Shown here: one piece after another, positions 16,908 to 26,379 of the stretch | How the letters are laid out: each line of letters begins with the position of its first letter | How positions within the stretch are numbered: position 1 is the first letter of the stretch | Assembly: GCA_965230495.1 (NCBI GenBank) | Contig: CBDDLC010000002.1 | Span: forward strand, 198,216-262,215 | Reading direction: 5' to 3' | Source: JACJYM01 sp965230495 | Lineage (GTDB): Bacteria > Bacteroidota > Bacteroidia > Chitinophagales > Saprospiraceae | Length of the DNA stretch: 64,000 bases | The notes under the pieces: model-generated | What the model was told of the DNA's origin: nothing | The model's input: the letters and a program-made list of their open reading frames with translations, nothing else | Databases searched by the model: none | Program-made: the position numbers and the translations under genes

Positions 16908-19900
16908 ATGAGAAACCTTAAACTTTATTTTTCTTTTTGCTTAATGCTTCTAACTTATTTGGTTTCGGCTCAACCTGATCCGACTATGCCAAATGAGCCA
17001 GGAAAGTGTTATGCTAGATGTTTGATAGATGACCAGTATGAGACGGTCACCGAACAAGTTCTTGTAAAAGAGGGGTCTACAGCAGTTAGGGTGATTCCTG
17101 GTGCAACAGAAACCATTACGGAACAAGTTCTGGCTCAGGATGGGTCAACGACTTTAAGAGTAATTCCTGCTCAGTTTGAAACAGTTACTGAACAGGTGAT
17201 GACTTCAGAGGGTAAATCAAGCGTTGCTTTGACACCTGCACAATTTGAGACCATGTCAGAGCAAGTATTGGCTCAGGAAGGATATACAACAATAAGAATT
17301 GTTCCTGCCCAGTTTGAATCTGCTTCTGAACAGGTAATGACCTCAGAGGGACAGTCAAGTGTTTCAATATCACCTGCTCAGTTTGAAACTGTAAGTGAAC
17401 AAGTAAAAGTAAGTGATCCTGATTCCGATGTGATTATTAGGTCTGCGCAATTTGAGACAATGACAGAACAAGTAATGACTTCAGAGGGACAGTCAAGTGT
17501 TTCAATAACACCGGCGTCATTTGAGACAATGACAGAACAAGTGTTGAAATCTGAAGGTAGTTCTACTACACGAATCAATGCTGCTTCTTTCGAAACGGCT
17601 TCTGAACAAGTCCTTGTGAATACACATGCAGCAGCAGGTGGAACAGGAGGAAATTATTTGAAAGTAAATTTTAGATCAGGTTCAGCTGTTTTAACTGGTA
17701 ATTCTGATGCGGAAATCAGAAAAATTGCTGCTACAATAGATTGTTCTGAAGGAAAGACAGCGAGTATTGTAGGACATACAGATAGCCAAGGTTCAGAGGA
17801 AGCTAATCTTACTCTATCAAGAAACAGAGCACAGGCTGTATATAATGTTTTAATAGCAGCTGGAGTAGATGCGTCATGTTTAAGCTATGAAGGTATGGGA
17901 GAATCTAGCCCAATTGCTTCAAATAATACTGCTGAGGGAAGAAGAAAGAATAGAAGAGTAGAGTTGGTTACATATGGTTCAGAAGGGAAAGCAAATGATG
18001 GTGATCCGAATTCAATTATCGACATACGAATTATCCCAGCTCGTTTTGAAACGATGACAGAGCAAGTAATGACTTCAGAAGGAGAATCTAGAGTAAGTAT
18101 AACTCCAGCTTCTTTCGAAACTGCTTCTGAGCAAGTAATGACTTCAGAAGGAGAGTCTTCTGTTTCAATTTCACAAGCTACTTTCGAATCGGCAGAAGAG
18201 CAAGTATTGGTAAAAGATGCTTACACTACTATTAAAGTAGTTCCAGCACAATTTGAGACAGTTACCGAGCAAGTATTGGTTCAGGAGGCTTATGAGACTT
18301 TAAGAGCTGTACCGGCAGAATATGAGACAGTTACCGAGCAAGTATTGAAAAAAGATGCTTACACAACGTTAAGAGCGATACCAGCGGAATATGAGACGGT
18401 TACAGAACAAGTATTAGTAAAAGATGCATATACTACACTTAAAACTATACCAGCGGAATATGAGACGGTTACAGAACAAGTATTAGTAAAAGATGCATAT
18501 ACTACATTAAGAGCTGTACCAGCAGAGTATGAGACAGTTACAGAACAAGTATTGGTAAAAGACGCTTACACAACGTTAAGAGCGATACCAGCGGAATATG
18601 AGACAGTTACAGAACAAGTGTTGAAAAAAGATGCTTACACTACATTGAGAAAAGTACCTGCGGAATATGAGACAGTTACGGAACAAAAATTGAAAAAAGA
18701 TGCATATACTACTCTAAGAGCTGTACCGGCAGAATATGAGACAGTTACCGAGCAAGTGTTGAAAAAAGATGCTTATACGGTATTAAAGGTAATTCCAGCT
18801 CAATTCGAGACGGTTACGGAACAAGTACTGGTAAAGGATGGATATTCTACGTTAGCAGCAGTATCTGCAGAGTATGAGACGGTTACAGAGCAAGTATTAG
18901 TAAAGGATGCTTATACTACGATAAGAGTGATTCCTGCTGAATACGAGACAGTTACTGAACAAGTAATGGTAAAGGAAGCAACTACAAGAATAGAGACTAG
19001 ACCTGCGAAGTACGAGACAGTTACTGAACAAATCGAAGTATCTCCTGCAACGACTAAGTGGGAAAAGAAGAAAGCTGATAAGAATTGTTTATCTGCGAAT
19101 CCGGATGATTGTTTAGTTTGGTGTTTGGTAGAAGTTCCTGCGTCTTATAAGACGGTAACTAAAAGAGTAAGAGTAGGTTGTGATGAGGGATGGACTGATA
19201 ATGGAGAATGTACAAGAACAATCGAAGTGCCTGCAGAGTATACAACGAGATCATACAAGAAATTAGTAAAGGATGCTACTACAGAAGTTGTAGAGATTCC
19301 TGCTAAGTATGAAAGTAGAACATACCAGAAATTGGTTTCTCCGGCTTCTGCTACATCAAACAAGGTTGATGCTCAGTACAAAGACAGAACATATAAGAAA
19401 GTGGCTGCAGATGCGACTACTGAAGCAACTCAAGTACCTGCGGAATACGAGAATAGAACGTATAGAAAGTTGGTTAAGGCAGCTACAGTAGAGAGAACAG
19501 AAGTACCTGCGGAATATGAAACTGTATCTTATAGAAAACTTGTTAAAGAGGCTACCACCGAAGCTACTCAAGTACCTGCAGAATATGAGAACAGAACATA
19601 CAGAAAGTTGGTTAAGCCAGCTACTGTAGAGAGAACAGAAGTGCCTGCTCAATACAAGGACAGAACATATAGAAAGTTAGTTAAGCCTGCTTCTGTAGAG
19701 ACGGTTCAGGTTCCTGCACAATATGAAAACAGGTCATACCAAAAATTGGTAAAACCTGCAACTACTGAAGCGGTTACGGTACCTGCTCAATATAAGGACA
19801 GAACGTATAGAAAATTAGTTAAGCCAGCTTCTGTAGAGGCAGTACAAGTGCCTGCAGAATATGAGAACAGAACATACAGAAAGTTGGTTAAGCCAGCTAC

Positions 19901-21368
19901 TGTTGAATCGGTTACAGTTCCTGCAAAATATGAAAATAGAACGTATCAGAAGCTAGTAAGTGCGGCTACTACAGAGGTTGTAGAGGTTCCTGCTCAGTAC
20001 ACTTCGAGAACATTTAAGAAAGTAGCGAATCAGGCATCTTTCAACGAGAATACAACTGAGCCTTCATACGCTAATAGAACGTACCAAAAGTTGGTGGCAG
20101 ATGCTTCTCATGAAGTTACAAAGACTGATCCTAGTTACACAAATAGATCTTACCAGAAACTTGGAACCGATGCTAGTACAAGAGCAGTTTATGGTGGACC
20201 TCAGTATACTACTAGAACATACCAAAGACTAGTATCTGATGCCAACCATGAGGTGGTAACAGGAGATCCTGTTTACGAAAATAGAACATATCAGAAGTTA
20301 GCGGGAGATGCATCTTTTGAAGAAAGAACAGGAGAGCCTGCATATGCGAATAGAACATATCAGAAGTTAGTATCTGATGCTACGTCTGAAAAAGCTCCTT
20401 GTAAAGGAACAACTACAAGACTTGATGTTAAATTTGCTACTGCATCAGCACAATTGACTCAAGGATCATATGCTGAAATCAATAGAGTTGCGGCTATGTT
20501 TGCAGCAGATCCTTCAATGAGTGGAACAGTAGTAGGACATACCGATAGTGATGGAAGTAATGCTTCTAATATGACTCTTTCTGCAAATAGAGCAAAAGCA
20601 GTTTATAATGCTTTGATAGAAGCTGGAGTAGATGCTTCAAGATTGAATCATGAAGGAAAAGGAGAGAATTCTCCAATAGCTACCAACGCAACTGCAGAAG
20701 GAAAGAGACAGAACAGAAGAGTAGAATTGGTGGCATATGGTACTGGAGAGGGTGATTGTTCTAAGTACACAACAAGAACTTACCAGAAATTGACTGCAGA
20801 CGCATCTTTCGAAGAAAGAACTGGAGAGCCTGCATATGCTAATAGAACATATCAAAAATTGGTTGCGGATGCAACTACTGATGTAAGTGAAATTCCAGCA
20901 AAGTATGTGGATAGAACATATCAGAAATTGGCGAACGATGCAACATTTGTGGAAAGTAAAACAGAAGCTTCTTACAAGAACAGATCTTATCAGAAGTTAG
21001 TAAATGCTGCGACTACAGAGGCTACACCAGTTGAAGCAAAGTATGTGGATAGAACATATGCTAAGACAGCACCAGCTACAATAGAAAAATCAGATATCGC
21101 ACCTGAATACAAAACTATTACCAGAAGACAATTGGTTAAGGCTGGTGGATTTACTGAGTGGAGAGAAGTAGTTTGTGATACTGATATTACAGCGGATTTA
21201 GTTAGAAGAGTACAATCTGCTTTGGCAGAAAGAGGTTACAATCCTGGTCCTATTGATAATGCTATGGGAGCAAAAACTAAGGCTGCTTTAGTTAAATTCC
21301 AAAAGGATAATGGACTTCCTATCGGACAATTAGATTATGAGACATTAAAAGCTTTAGGAATAAAGTAA
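16908..21368 (+). CDS. Giant repeat protein with two OmpA domains and a C-terminal peptidoglycan-binding domain
   Basis: 1486 residues, secreted (signal peptide to 'LVSAQ', near residue 21). After 'GKCYARCLIDDQ' come about 24 copies of a 23-residue repeat of type YETVTEQVLVKDAYTTLRA, interrupted by an OmpA domain (about 245-352: 'GHTDSQGSEEANLTLSRNRA', 'EGRRKNRRVELV'). After a cysteine-bearing spacer (about 725-770) come about 22 copies of a second 23-residue repeat (YENRTYRKLVKPATVE), interrupted by a second OmpA domain (about 1171-1277). The last 55 or so residues are a peptidoglycan-binding helix bundle ('VRRVQSALAERGYNPGPIDN'). OmpA domains bind peptidoglycan, so this looks like a long wall-bound envelope fibre. 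No T9SS signal. Followed by a strong terminator; single-gene transcript. Confidence 0.88.
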   Translation: MRNLKLYFSFCLMLLTYLVSAQPDPTMPNEPGKCYARCLIDDQYETVTEQVLVKEGSTAVRVIPGATETITEQVLAQDGSTTLRVIPAQFETVTEQVMTSEGKSSVALTPAQFETMSEQVLAQEGYTTIRIVPAQFESASEQVMTSEGQSSVSISPAQFETVSEQVKVSDPDSDVIIRSAQFETMTEQVMTSEGQSSVSITPASFETMTEQVLKSEGSSTTRINAASFETASEQVLVNTHAAAGGTGGNYLKVNFRSGSAVLTGNSDAEIRKIAATIDCSEGKTASIVGHTDSQGSEEANLTLSRNRAQAVYNVLIAAGVDASCLSYEGMGESSPIASNNTAEGRRKNRRVELVTYGSEGKANDGDPNSIIDIRIIPARFETMTEQVMTSEGESRVSITPASFETASEQVMTSEGESSVSISQATFESAEEQVLVKDAYTTIKVVPAQFETVTEQVLVQEAYETLRAVPAEYETVTEQVLKKDAYTTLRAIPAEYETVTEQVLVKDAYTTLKTIPAEYETVTEQVLVKDAYTTLRAVPAEYETVTEQVLVKDAYTTLRAIPAEYETVTEQVLKKDAYTTLRKVPAEYETVTEQKLKKDAYTTLRAVPAEYETVTEQVLKKDAYTVLKVIPAQFETVTEQVLVKDGYSTLAAVSAEYETVTEQVLVKDAYTTIRVIPAEYETVTEQVMVKEATTRIETRPAKYETVTEQIEVSPATTKWEKKKADKNCLSANPDDCLVWCLVEVPASYKTVTKRVRVGCDEGWTDNGECTRTIEVPAEYTTRSYKKLVKDATTEVVEIPAKYESRTYQKLVSPASATSNKVDAQYKDRTYKKVAADATTEATQVPAEYENRTYRKLVKAATVERTEVPAEYETVSYRKLVKEATTEATQVPAEYENRTYRKLVKPATVERTEVPAQYKDRTYRKLVKPASVETVQVPAQYENRSYQKLVKPATTEAVTVPAQYKDRTYRKLVKPASVEAVQVPAEYENRTYRKLVKPATVESVTVPAKYENRTYQKLVSAATTEVVEVPAQYTSRTFKKVANQASFNENTTEPSYANRTYQKLVADASHEVTKTDPSYTNRSYQKLGTDASTRAVYGGPQYTTRTYQRLVSDANHEVVTGDPVYENRTYQKLAGDASFEERTGEPAYANRTYQKLVSDATSEKAPCKGTTTRLDVKFATASAQLTQGSYAEINRVAAMFAADPSMSGTVVGHTDSDGSNASNMTLSANRAKAVYNALIEAGVDASRLNHEGKGENSPIATNATAEGKRQNRRVELVAYGTGEGDCSKYTTRTYQKLTADASFEERTGEPAYANRTYQKLVADATTDVSEIPAKYVDRTYQKLANDATFVESKTEASYKNRSYQKLVNAATTEATPVEAKYVDRTYAKTAPATIEKSDIAPEYKTITRRQLVKAGGFTEWREVVCDTDITADLVRRVQSALAERGYNPGPIDNAMGAKTKAALVKFQKDNGLPIGQLDYETLKALGIK
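17035..19075 (+). repeat. 69-bp coding repeat, class 1 (YETVTEQ type)
   Basis: About 24 units of 23 codons, interrupted at about 17650-18030 by the first OmpA domain. Units between about 18200 and 18980 are the most alike at DNA level (shared stretches such as GAGACAGTTACAGAACAAGT), which points to recent unit duplication. Outer units are more diverged. Confidence 0.85.
19220..21150 (+). repeat. 69-bp coding repeat, class 2 (YENRTYRKLV type)
   Basis: About 22 units of 23 codons with consensus Y-x-x-R-T-Y-x-K-L-V-x-x-A-T, interrupted at about 20400-20755 by the second OmpA domain. Same unit length and 'VPA' junction as class 1, so the two classes probably share an ancestor. Confidence 0.83.
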
Positions 21369-21391
21369 ATTGATGTTTTTTTAGAATAAAG

Positions 21392-21423
21392 AATGGCTCC
21401 TCAAATGAGGGGCCATTTTTTTT
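21392..21423 (+). terminator. Rho-independent terminator after the OmpA-repeat gene
   Basis: 11-bp stem AATGGCTCCTC / GAGGGGCCATT with one G-U pair and a short loop, followed by eight Ts. It lies 24 bases after the stop and about 50 bases before the glyA start. Confidence 0.9.
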
Positions 21424-21474
21424 GTGCCCTTTCAATTTTTTAGAATATTTTCGCTGCTCAAATGTGTAATCACT

Positions 21475-22746
21475 ATGGATGATAGAATATTTTCTTTGAT
21501 CGAAAACGAACTTTCTCGACAGAGAGAAGGAATTGAACTTATCGCCTCGGAAAACTTTACTTCGGTAAACGTTATGAAGGCAATGGGAAGCTGTTTGACA
21601 AATAAATATGCTGAGGGATATCCTGATAAAAGATACTATGGAGGTTGTGAGGTAGTTGATCAGGTAGAGAACTTGGCTATTGACAGGTTAAAGGAGTTAT
21701 TCGGCGTGGAATATGCCAATGTACAACCGCATAGTGGGGCTCAGGCAAATGCGGCAGTGTTTTTAGCGGTTCTAAATCCTGGTGATAACATATTAGGCTT
21801 TGACCTATCACATGGTGGTCATCTATCGCATGGATCACCAGTAAATTACTCTGGCAAGGTTTATAAGGCTCATTTTTATGGGGTAGAGGAGGATAGTGGC
21901 ACAATAGATATGGAAAAAGTAGCCCAAAAGGCCCGGGAGGTACAACCCAAACTTATTATTTGTGGTGCCTCTGCTTATTCGAGAGATTGGGATTATCGAC
22001 GCTTCAGGGAAATTGCTGATGAAGTGGGAGCTTTATTACTTGCAGATATCGCTCATCCTGCCGGTCTCATAGCTACAGGCTTATTAAATGATCCTGTGTC
22101 ATATTGTGATATTATCACTTCAACAACTCATAAAACATTACGAGGTCCACGAGGGGGGATAATTATGATGGGTAGGGATTTTCATAATCCATGGGGTAGG
22201 AAAACTAAAAAAGGGAACCCAATTAAAATGTCATCAGTGTTAAATAGCGGTGTTTTTCCCGGAATGCAGGGAGGTCCTTTGGAGCATGTGATCGCTGCTA
22301 AAGCAGTCTCTTTTAAGGAAGCCTTATCAGATGATTATAAAGATTATGCAATTCAAGTAATCAAAAACGCTAAGGTAATGGCAACAGAATTTGTGAATAG
22401 AGGTTACCATATCATATCTAGCGGAACGGACAATCATCTTATGCTCATTGATCTAAGAGCAAAGAATAAGGACCTTACAGGAAGAGATGTAGAAAATGCA
22501 CTGGTCAAAGCGGATATAACTATTAATAAGAATGCGGTACCTTTTGATACTAGAAGTCCATTCATTACTAGTGGAATTAGATTAGGAACTGCGGCCATAA
22601 CAACCAGAGGTTTTAAGGAAAAGGATTGTATTCAAACTGTAGATTGGATTGAATCAATTATCAATAATATTGATAATGAAAGTTATATTAAATCTATAAA
22701 ACAAGAAGTAAACAAATACATGGAGGATTTCCCTCTCTATGAATAA
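21475..22746 (+). CDS. glyA: Serine hydroxymethyltransferase
   Basis: About 423 residues from the ATG at 21475 ('MDDRIFSLIENEL'). An in-frame GTG at 21424 would add 17 residues but overlaps the terminator, so the later start is chosen. The PLP enzyme interconverts serine and glycine with tetrahydrofolate. Signatures: 'GIELIASENFTS', 'YAEGYPDKRYYGG', 'NVQPHSGAQAN', 'ADIAHPAGLIATG' and the PLP lysine in 'ITSTTHKTLRGPRGG'. Length is typical. The last 10 bases overlap the end of the convergent ACC-deaminase-like gene. Confidence 0.97.
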   Translation: MDDRIFSLIENELSRQREGIELIASENFTSVNVMKAMGSCLTNKYAEGYPDKRYYGGCEVVDQVENLAIDRLKELFGVEYANVQPHSGAQANAAVFLAVLNPGDNILGFDLSHGGHLSHGSPVNYSGKVYKAHFYGVEEDSGTIDMEKVAQKAREVQPKLIICGASAYSRDWDYRRFREIADEVGALLLADIAHPAGLIATGLLNDPVSYCDIITSTTHKTLRGPRGGIIMMGRDFHNPWGRKTKKGNPIKMSSVLNSGVFPGMQGGPLEHVIAAKAVSFKEALSDDYKDYAIQVIKNAKVMATEFVNRGYHIISSGTDNHLMLIDLRAKNKDLTGRDVENALVKADITINKNAVPFDTRSPFITSGIRLGTAAITTRGFKEKDCIQTVDWIESIINNIDNESYIKSIKQEVNKYMEDFPLYE

Positions 22747-23633
22747 CCACCAGTATTGATCCAGATAATTGTCTTATTGCTATAGCTTGAATCTTGTTTT
22801 ACTTTATCAAGAAGACCATAAATCAGTTTAGCATTATACACAGTATCTACGGGTATATGGGTATATTGACTAAAACTATTTACAACTGTGCTCAATTCCT
22901 CAGTTGATTTAGCATAGCCACCGAAATGGTAGTCAGATATCAACTGAAATAAAGTAGCTTTAGGAACGAAACCTAATAGCTGAGAAATATCGTCAGCTAA
23001 AAAACCGCCTTTCAGACTTGAAAATGCTTGAATGCAAATATTAAGATTTAGTTCTTTTACCCTTTTAATCAACCCTGCCGTCGTTCCACCTGTTCCGCAA
23101 GGTAATAGGATTATATTCGGAACGAAGTCTTGAATGATCAATTCATCAACAATTTCCCCTGCACCTTCAAGAGCAAATTCATTTGTTCCTCCTTCGGGGA
23201 TAAGTATGAGATCAGAATGTTTTTCAATAATAGATGATATTTCGGAGGACTTATCCTTTAATCTATACTCCGACCTAGAAACAAAATATAACGTCATTCC
23301 AAGGCTTTTAGCCTTTCTGAGAACAGTATTGGAATCAGGGTTCAACTCATTACCTCTTATTATCCCTACTGATTGAAAGCCAAATAAATTGGCAGCTGCA
23401 GCAGAAGCAAGGATATGGTTAGAAAATGCTCCTCCAAAGGTGATTATCCCTTTATAGTCATTGGCCTGAAGGTGCTTTATATTATACTTTAGTTTTCGGT
23501 ATTTATTGCCATTTAGTTGGTTATGTATCAGGTCATCCCTTTTTACATAGAATGAAATTCCTTTTTCTTTAAAGAGTGGAAGTTCTACTTTTTGTAATGG
23601 GCTTGGTATAAGAAATTCGGGCAGCTTCCTCAC
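22737..23633 (-). CDS. ACC deaminase / D-cysteine desulfhydrase-like PLP enzyme
   Basis: 298 residues. Fold-type II PLP protein: PLP lysine in 'HNQLNGNKYRKLKYNI', 'GGAFSNHILASAAAANLFG', phosphate loop 'LLPCGTGGTTAGLI'. Members act on 1-aminocyclopropane-1-carboxylate or D-cysteine; most bacterial proteins of this length are better regarded as D-cysteine desulfhydrases, but the key residues cannot be judged from sequence alone. The start is GTG at 23633, 5 bases after purN, making it the last gene of the bamD operon. Confidence 0.85.
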   Translation of the reverse strand: MRKLPEFLIPSPLQKVELPLFKEKGISFYVKRDDLIHNQLNGNKYRKLKYNIKHLQANDYKGIITFGGAFSNHILASAAAANLFGFQSVGIIRGNELNPDSNTVLRKAKSLGMTLYFVSRSEYRLKDKSSEISSIIEKHSDLILIPEGGTNEFALEGAGEIVDELIIQDFVPNIILLPCGTGGTTAGLIKRVKELNLNICIQAFSSLKGGFLADDISQLLGFVPKATLFQLISDYHFGGYAKSTEELSTVVNSFSQYTHIPVDTVYNAKLIYGLLDKVKQDSSYSNKTIIWINTGGYS

Positions 23634-23638
23634 TTGGA

Positions 23639-24208
23639 TTATTTAGATAATATCCACTTTTCGATTGTGGGAGCATAATGTTCATGTTCTAATTTAAGTA
23701 TGGTATCCGCAATTTCTTGAGGAGATTTACAAACGGAAATATCACATTTCTTTTGCTCGACAATACGCCCATTGTCGTAGATTTCATCTACTTCATGAAT
23801 AGTGATTCCGGAAACTGATTCATTATTATTGTGAACAGCTTTATGGATATTCATGCCATACATTCCTTTACCACCATAATTTGGTAAAAGAGCAGGATGT
23901 ATGTTAATAATTCTGGTCTTGTAAGCATCAATGACATTTTTCGGAACAAGCCATAAAAATCCGGCCAAAACAATGAAATCAATTTTTTCAGACTTCAGGA
24001 TCTCTAGACTTCTTGATGGCTTTTTGAGTCCTGATTTATCTGCAATCCATTTTGAAATGGAGTAGTCATCGGCCAAATCAAGAATACCAGCACTGGAATT
24101 ATTGCTGACAATTAAACGTATATTAATTTCGGGATGTTCTTCAAAGTACTCCATTATTGCCCTGGCATTTGAACCTCTTCCTGACCCGAAAATTGCAATA
24201 TTGATCAT
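23639..24208 (-). CDS. purN: Phosphoribosylglycinamide formyltransferase
   Basis: 189 residues. Transfers formyl from 10-formyl-tetrahydrofolate to GAR in purine synthesis. Motifs: 'IAIFGSGRGSNARAIMEYF' (phosphate loop), 'FIVLAGFLWLVPKNVIDAY', 'IINIHPALLPNYGGKGMYG' with the catalytic His and 'GITIHEVDEIYDNGRIVEQ' with the catalytic Asp. Typical length. It starts 2 bases after the PorD-family gene, within the bamD operon. Its folate cofactor depends on one-carbon units from GlyA, encoded nearby on the other strand. Confidence 0.95.
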   Translation of the reverse strand: MINIAIFGSGRGSNARAIMEYFEEHPEINIRLIVSNNSSAGILDLADDYSISKWIADKSGLKKPSRSLEILKSEKIDFIVLAGFLWLVPKNVIDAYKTRIINIHPALLPNYGGKGMYGMNIHKAVHNNNESVSGITIHEVDEIYDNGRIVEQKKCDISVCKSPQEIADTILKLEHEHYAPTIEKWILSK

Positions 24209-24210
24209 TA

Positions 24211-25119
24211 TTACCTTTTTAACTGCTCATATTTATTGGCATTGGCGGGATCAATAGATACCATTATCGATCTTATTTTATTTTTGGGACCTCTTTGGTC
24301 TACAGCGTATACATCCACTATTTCCTGTCTTTTTGTATTGGCAAATATTTGAAGAAGAATACTATTTTGAACTTCTTTGTTAACATCTCCAATAGCAGTT
24401 ATAGCACTACTCATTATGGCTCGCTTTCTATCCGGTTCTTCAATCATATCGTCGAGTCCTAGCCGATGATATTCGTAATAAGCCTGCCTAAAAGGCTTGA
24501 ATCGTGAATTGAGAATGTTTTCCAAAATCCAATACCTATTGTTTTTTGTAAGGCCTTCTAATGTCCATCCTGGATCTGATTTTAGGCCAGAGGACAAATT
24601 ATTCATCACATTTTGGGCCCTTTGGAAATTCTCTTCACCACCATAGAGAGAAAAAGTGTCATAATCCAAACCTAACATAATATAGGCATAATAACTTATA
24701 ATAGAGCTTAAATTATCAACGTATCCCTCATCGCTTTTTTGAAGTACCTGCTGGTCCACGAAGGTGAAAAATATATGCTTATCTATATGATTGAAGATAG
24801 GAGAATTGTAAATACTGTTATATATAGGCCTTGAAGATTGTATTATCAGTTCACCTTCAAAACTTGTAGCACTTGTTTCTGCTGTTATAGTGAGTTGAAA
24901 ATTACATTCTATTCTTTCATGTGGCTCGAAGTTGTCGTTTGTCCAGTTCGTGTTATTAAGTAATTCAATCATAGATTTCTCCATGGATTGATATATACTT
25001 TTATCAACGGTAGTATTTAATGGAGCTGAAACTGATACATTGGCCAGTATCTCTTGTCCACTTAAATCCAGAACTCCAAATAAAAAAATAAGAAGTATAA
25101 ATAATCTATCTTTTATCAT
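24211..25119 (-). CDS. porD: PorD family (DUF4835) type IX secretion-associated protein
   Basis: 302 residues with a signal peptide ending near 'LDLSGQEILANV'. Matches DUF4835/PorD: 'ILANVSVSAPLNTTVDKSIY', 'ERIECNFQLTITAE', 'IISYYAYIMLGLDYDTFSLY', 'NNRYWILENIL', 'FKPFRQAYYEYHRLGLD'. PorD was identified among proteins needed for the T9SS in Porphyromonas; its molecular role is poorly defined and it is probably periplasmic. It follows coaBC in the order usual for the phylum, where recN often comes next; here purN does. Confidence 0.85.
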   Translation of the reverse strand: MIKDRLFILLIFLFGVLDLSGQEILANVSVSAPLNTTVDKSIYQSMEKSMIELLNNTNWTNDNFEPHERIECNFQLTITAETSATSFEGELIIQSSRPIYNSIYNSPIFNHIDKHIFFTFVDQQVLQKSDEGYVDNLSSIISYYAYIMLGLDYDTFSLYGGEENFQRAQNVMNNLSSGLKSDPGWTLEGLTKNNRYWILENILNSRFKPFRQAYYEYHRLGLDDMIEEPDRKRAIMSSAITAIGDVNKEVQNSILLQIFANTKRQEIVDVYAVDQRGPKNKIRSIMVSIDPANANKYEQLKR

Positions 25120-25152
25120 TATTAATTACTTGATTTGAACTTATTAAACGTC

Positions 25153-26370
25153 TTAATTTGATTTCTTATTTAATCTGAACTCAACAATTTTATCTAATAT
25201 ATCCGAGGCAACTTCACTTTTGGATTTTAAGGGAAATGAGCTTCCCGATTGGTTTTGCTTACTAAATATAGTTACCTTATTAGTGTCATGTCCAAAACCA
25301 GCACCTCTATCATTAAGAGAGTTAAGAACGATTAAGTCAAAATTCTTTTTTTCTAGTTTTCTCAATGCATTAGAGGTCTCATTTTGAGTCTCAAGTGCAA
25401 ATCCTATATGGATCTGATCCGCACTTTTGTTATTACCAAGATTGGCCGCGATATCTGCTGTTCTTTTGAGTTCTATATTAAGGTTTCCTTCCGTTTTCTT
25501 GATTTTTTGATTTGCAACTTGCATGGGTGTATAATCAGCTACTGCAGCCGAAAAAATGACTATATCCTGAGAATCATGCACTTTTTTCATTGCTTCTAAC
25601 ATCTCCAGAGCAGATTTTACGCTTATGATATCAGCGTTTACATCATTTAGATCGAGATGATTAGGACCTATGACTAATGTCACCTTAGCTCCTCTTTTCT
25701 CACACTCCTTAGCTAAAGCAACACCCATTTTTCCCGTGCTGTGGTTGCCTATAAACCTTACTGGATCAATATATTCATATGTGGGCCCGGCAGAGATCAA
25801 AACATTCGTCTTGGCGAAATCTTGGGAAATGGAAAAAGACTTCTCGATTTTCTTTACTATCTCATCAGGTTCCTCCATTCTTCCTTCTCCTTCCAGCCCA
25901 CTGGCGAGCTCACCATATGTCGGACTTATCATGATATTTCCAAAAGATGTCAAGGTATTGATGTTATTTTTCGTACTCGGGTGTTTCCACATATCCAAGT
26001 CCATGGCTGGGGCAAAATATACAGGGCACTTTGCGGAAAGGTATACGGCCAAAAGCATGTTATCACATATTCCATGTGCCATTTTAGCTAGCGTATTAGC
26101 TGTGATGGGAGCAATAAGCATACAATCTGCCCACAACCCAAGCTCTACATGATTGTTCCACGAGTCTCCATCAGAAAGATCAGTAAACACCTTATGCTTA
26201 GACAAGGTGGAAATGGTGATATTACCGATAAATGAAGAAGCACTAGGAGTCATTACGACTCTTACTTCGGCTCCTTTTTTAATAAAAGTCCTTATTAAAT
26301 AAGCACTTTTATAGGCAGCTATACTTCCTGTAATACCTAGAAGTATCTTTTTGCCCTTAAGATCGGTCAT
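25153..26370 (-). CDS. coaBC: Bifunctional phosphopantothenoylcysteine decarboxylase / phosphopantothenate-cysteine ligase
   Basis: 405 residues. The N-terminal CoaC flavoprotein domain (about 1-185) shows 'KKILLGITGSIAAYKSAYLI', 'HVELGLWADCMLIAPITANT', 'CPVYFAPAMDLDMW' (PAMN-like motif with Asp) and 'GELASGLEGEGRM'. The C-terminal CoaB ligase domain (about 188-400) shows 'VLISAGPTYEYIDPVRFIGN', 'STGKMGVALA' and 'VIFSAAVADYTP'. Together they make 4'-phosphopantetheine for coenzyme A. Length is typical. It starts 9 bases after rpoZ. Confidence 0.96.
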   Translation of the reverse strand: MTDLKGKKILLGITGSIAAYKSAYLIRTFIKKGAEVRVVMTPSASSFIGNITISTLSKHKVFTDLSDGDSWNNHVELGLWADCMLIAPITANTLAKMAHGICDNMLLAVYLSAKCPVYFAPAMDLDMWKHPSTKNNINTLTSFGNIMISPTYGELASGLEGEGRMEEPDEIVKKIEKSFSISQDFAKTNVLISAGPTYEYIDPVRFIGNHSTGKMGVALAKECEKRGAKVTLVIGPNHLDLNDVNADIISVKSALEMLEAMKKVHDSQDIVIFSAAVADYTPMQVANQKIKKTEGNLNIELKRTADIAANLGNNKSADQIHIGFALETQNETSNALRKLEKKNFDLIVLNSLNDRGAGFGHDTNKVTIFSKQNQSGSSFPLKSKSEVASDILDKIVEFRLNKKSN

Positions 26371-26379
26371 TATTAATTT

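Noticed and set aside
17035..21150. Regular 69-bp periodicity that could be mistaken for a CRISPR array or non-coding satellite
   Set aside because: The period is exactly 23 codons, frame is kept throughout, and the variation is in protein-preserving positions; there are no unique spacers.
21424..21474. GTG start at 21424 for glyA
   Set aside because: It begins at the U-tract of the terminator and adds 17 residues not found in the family; ATG at 21475 gives the usual N-terminus.
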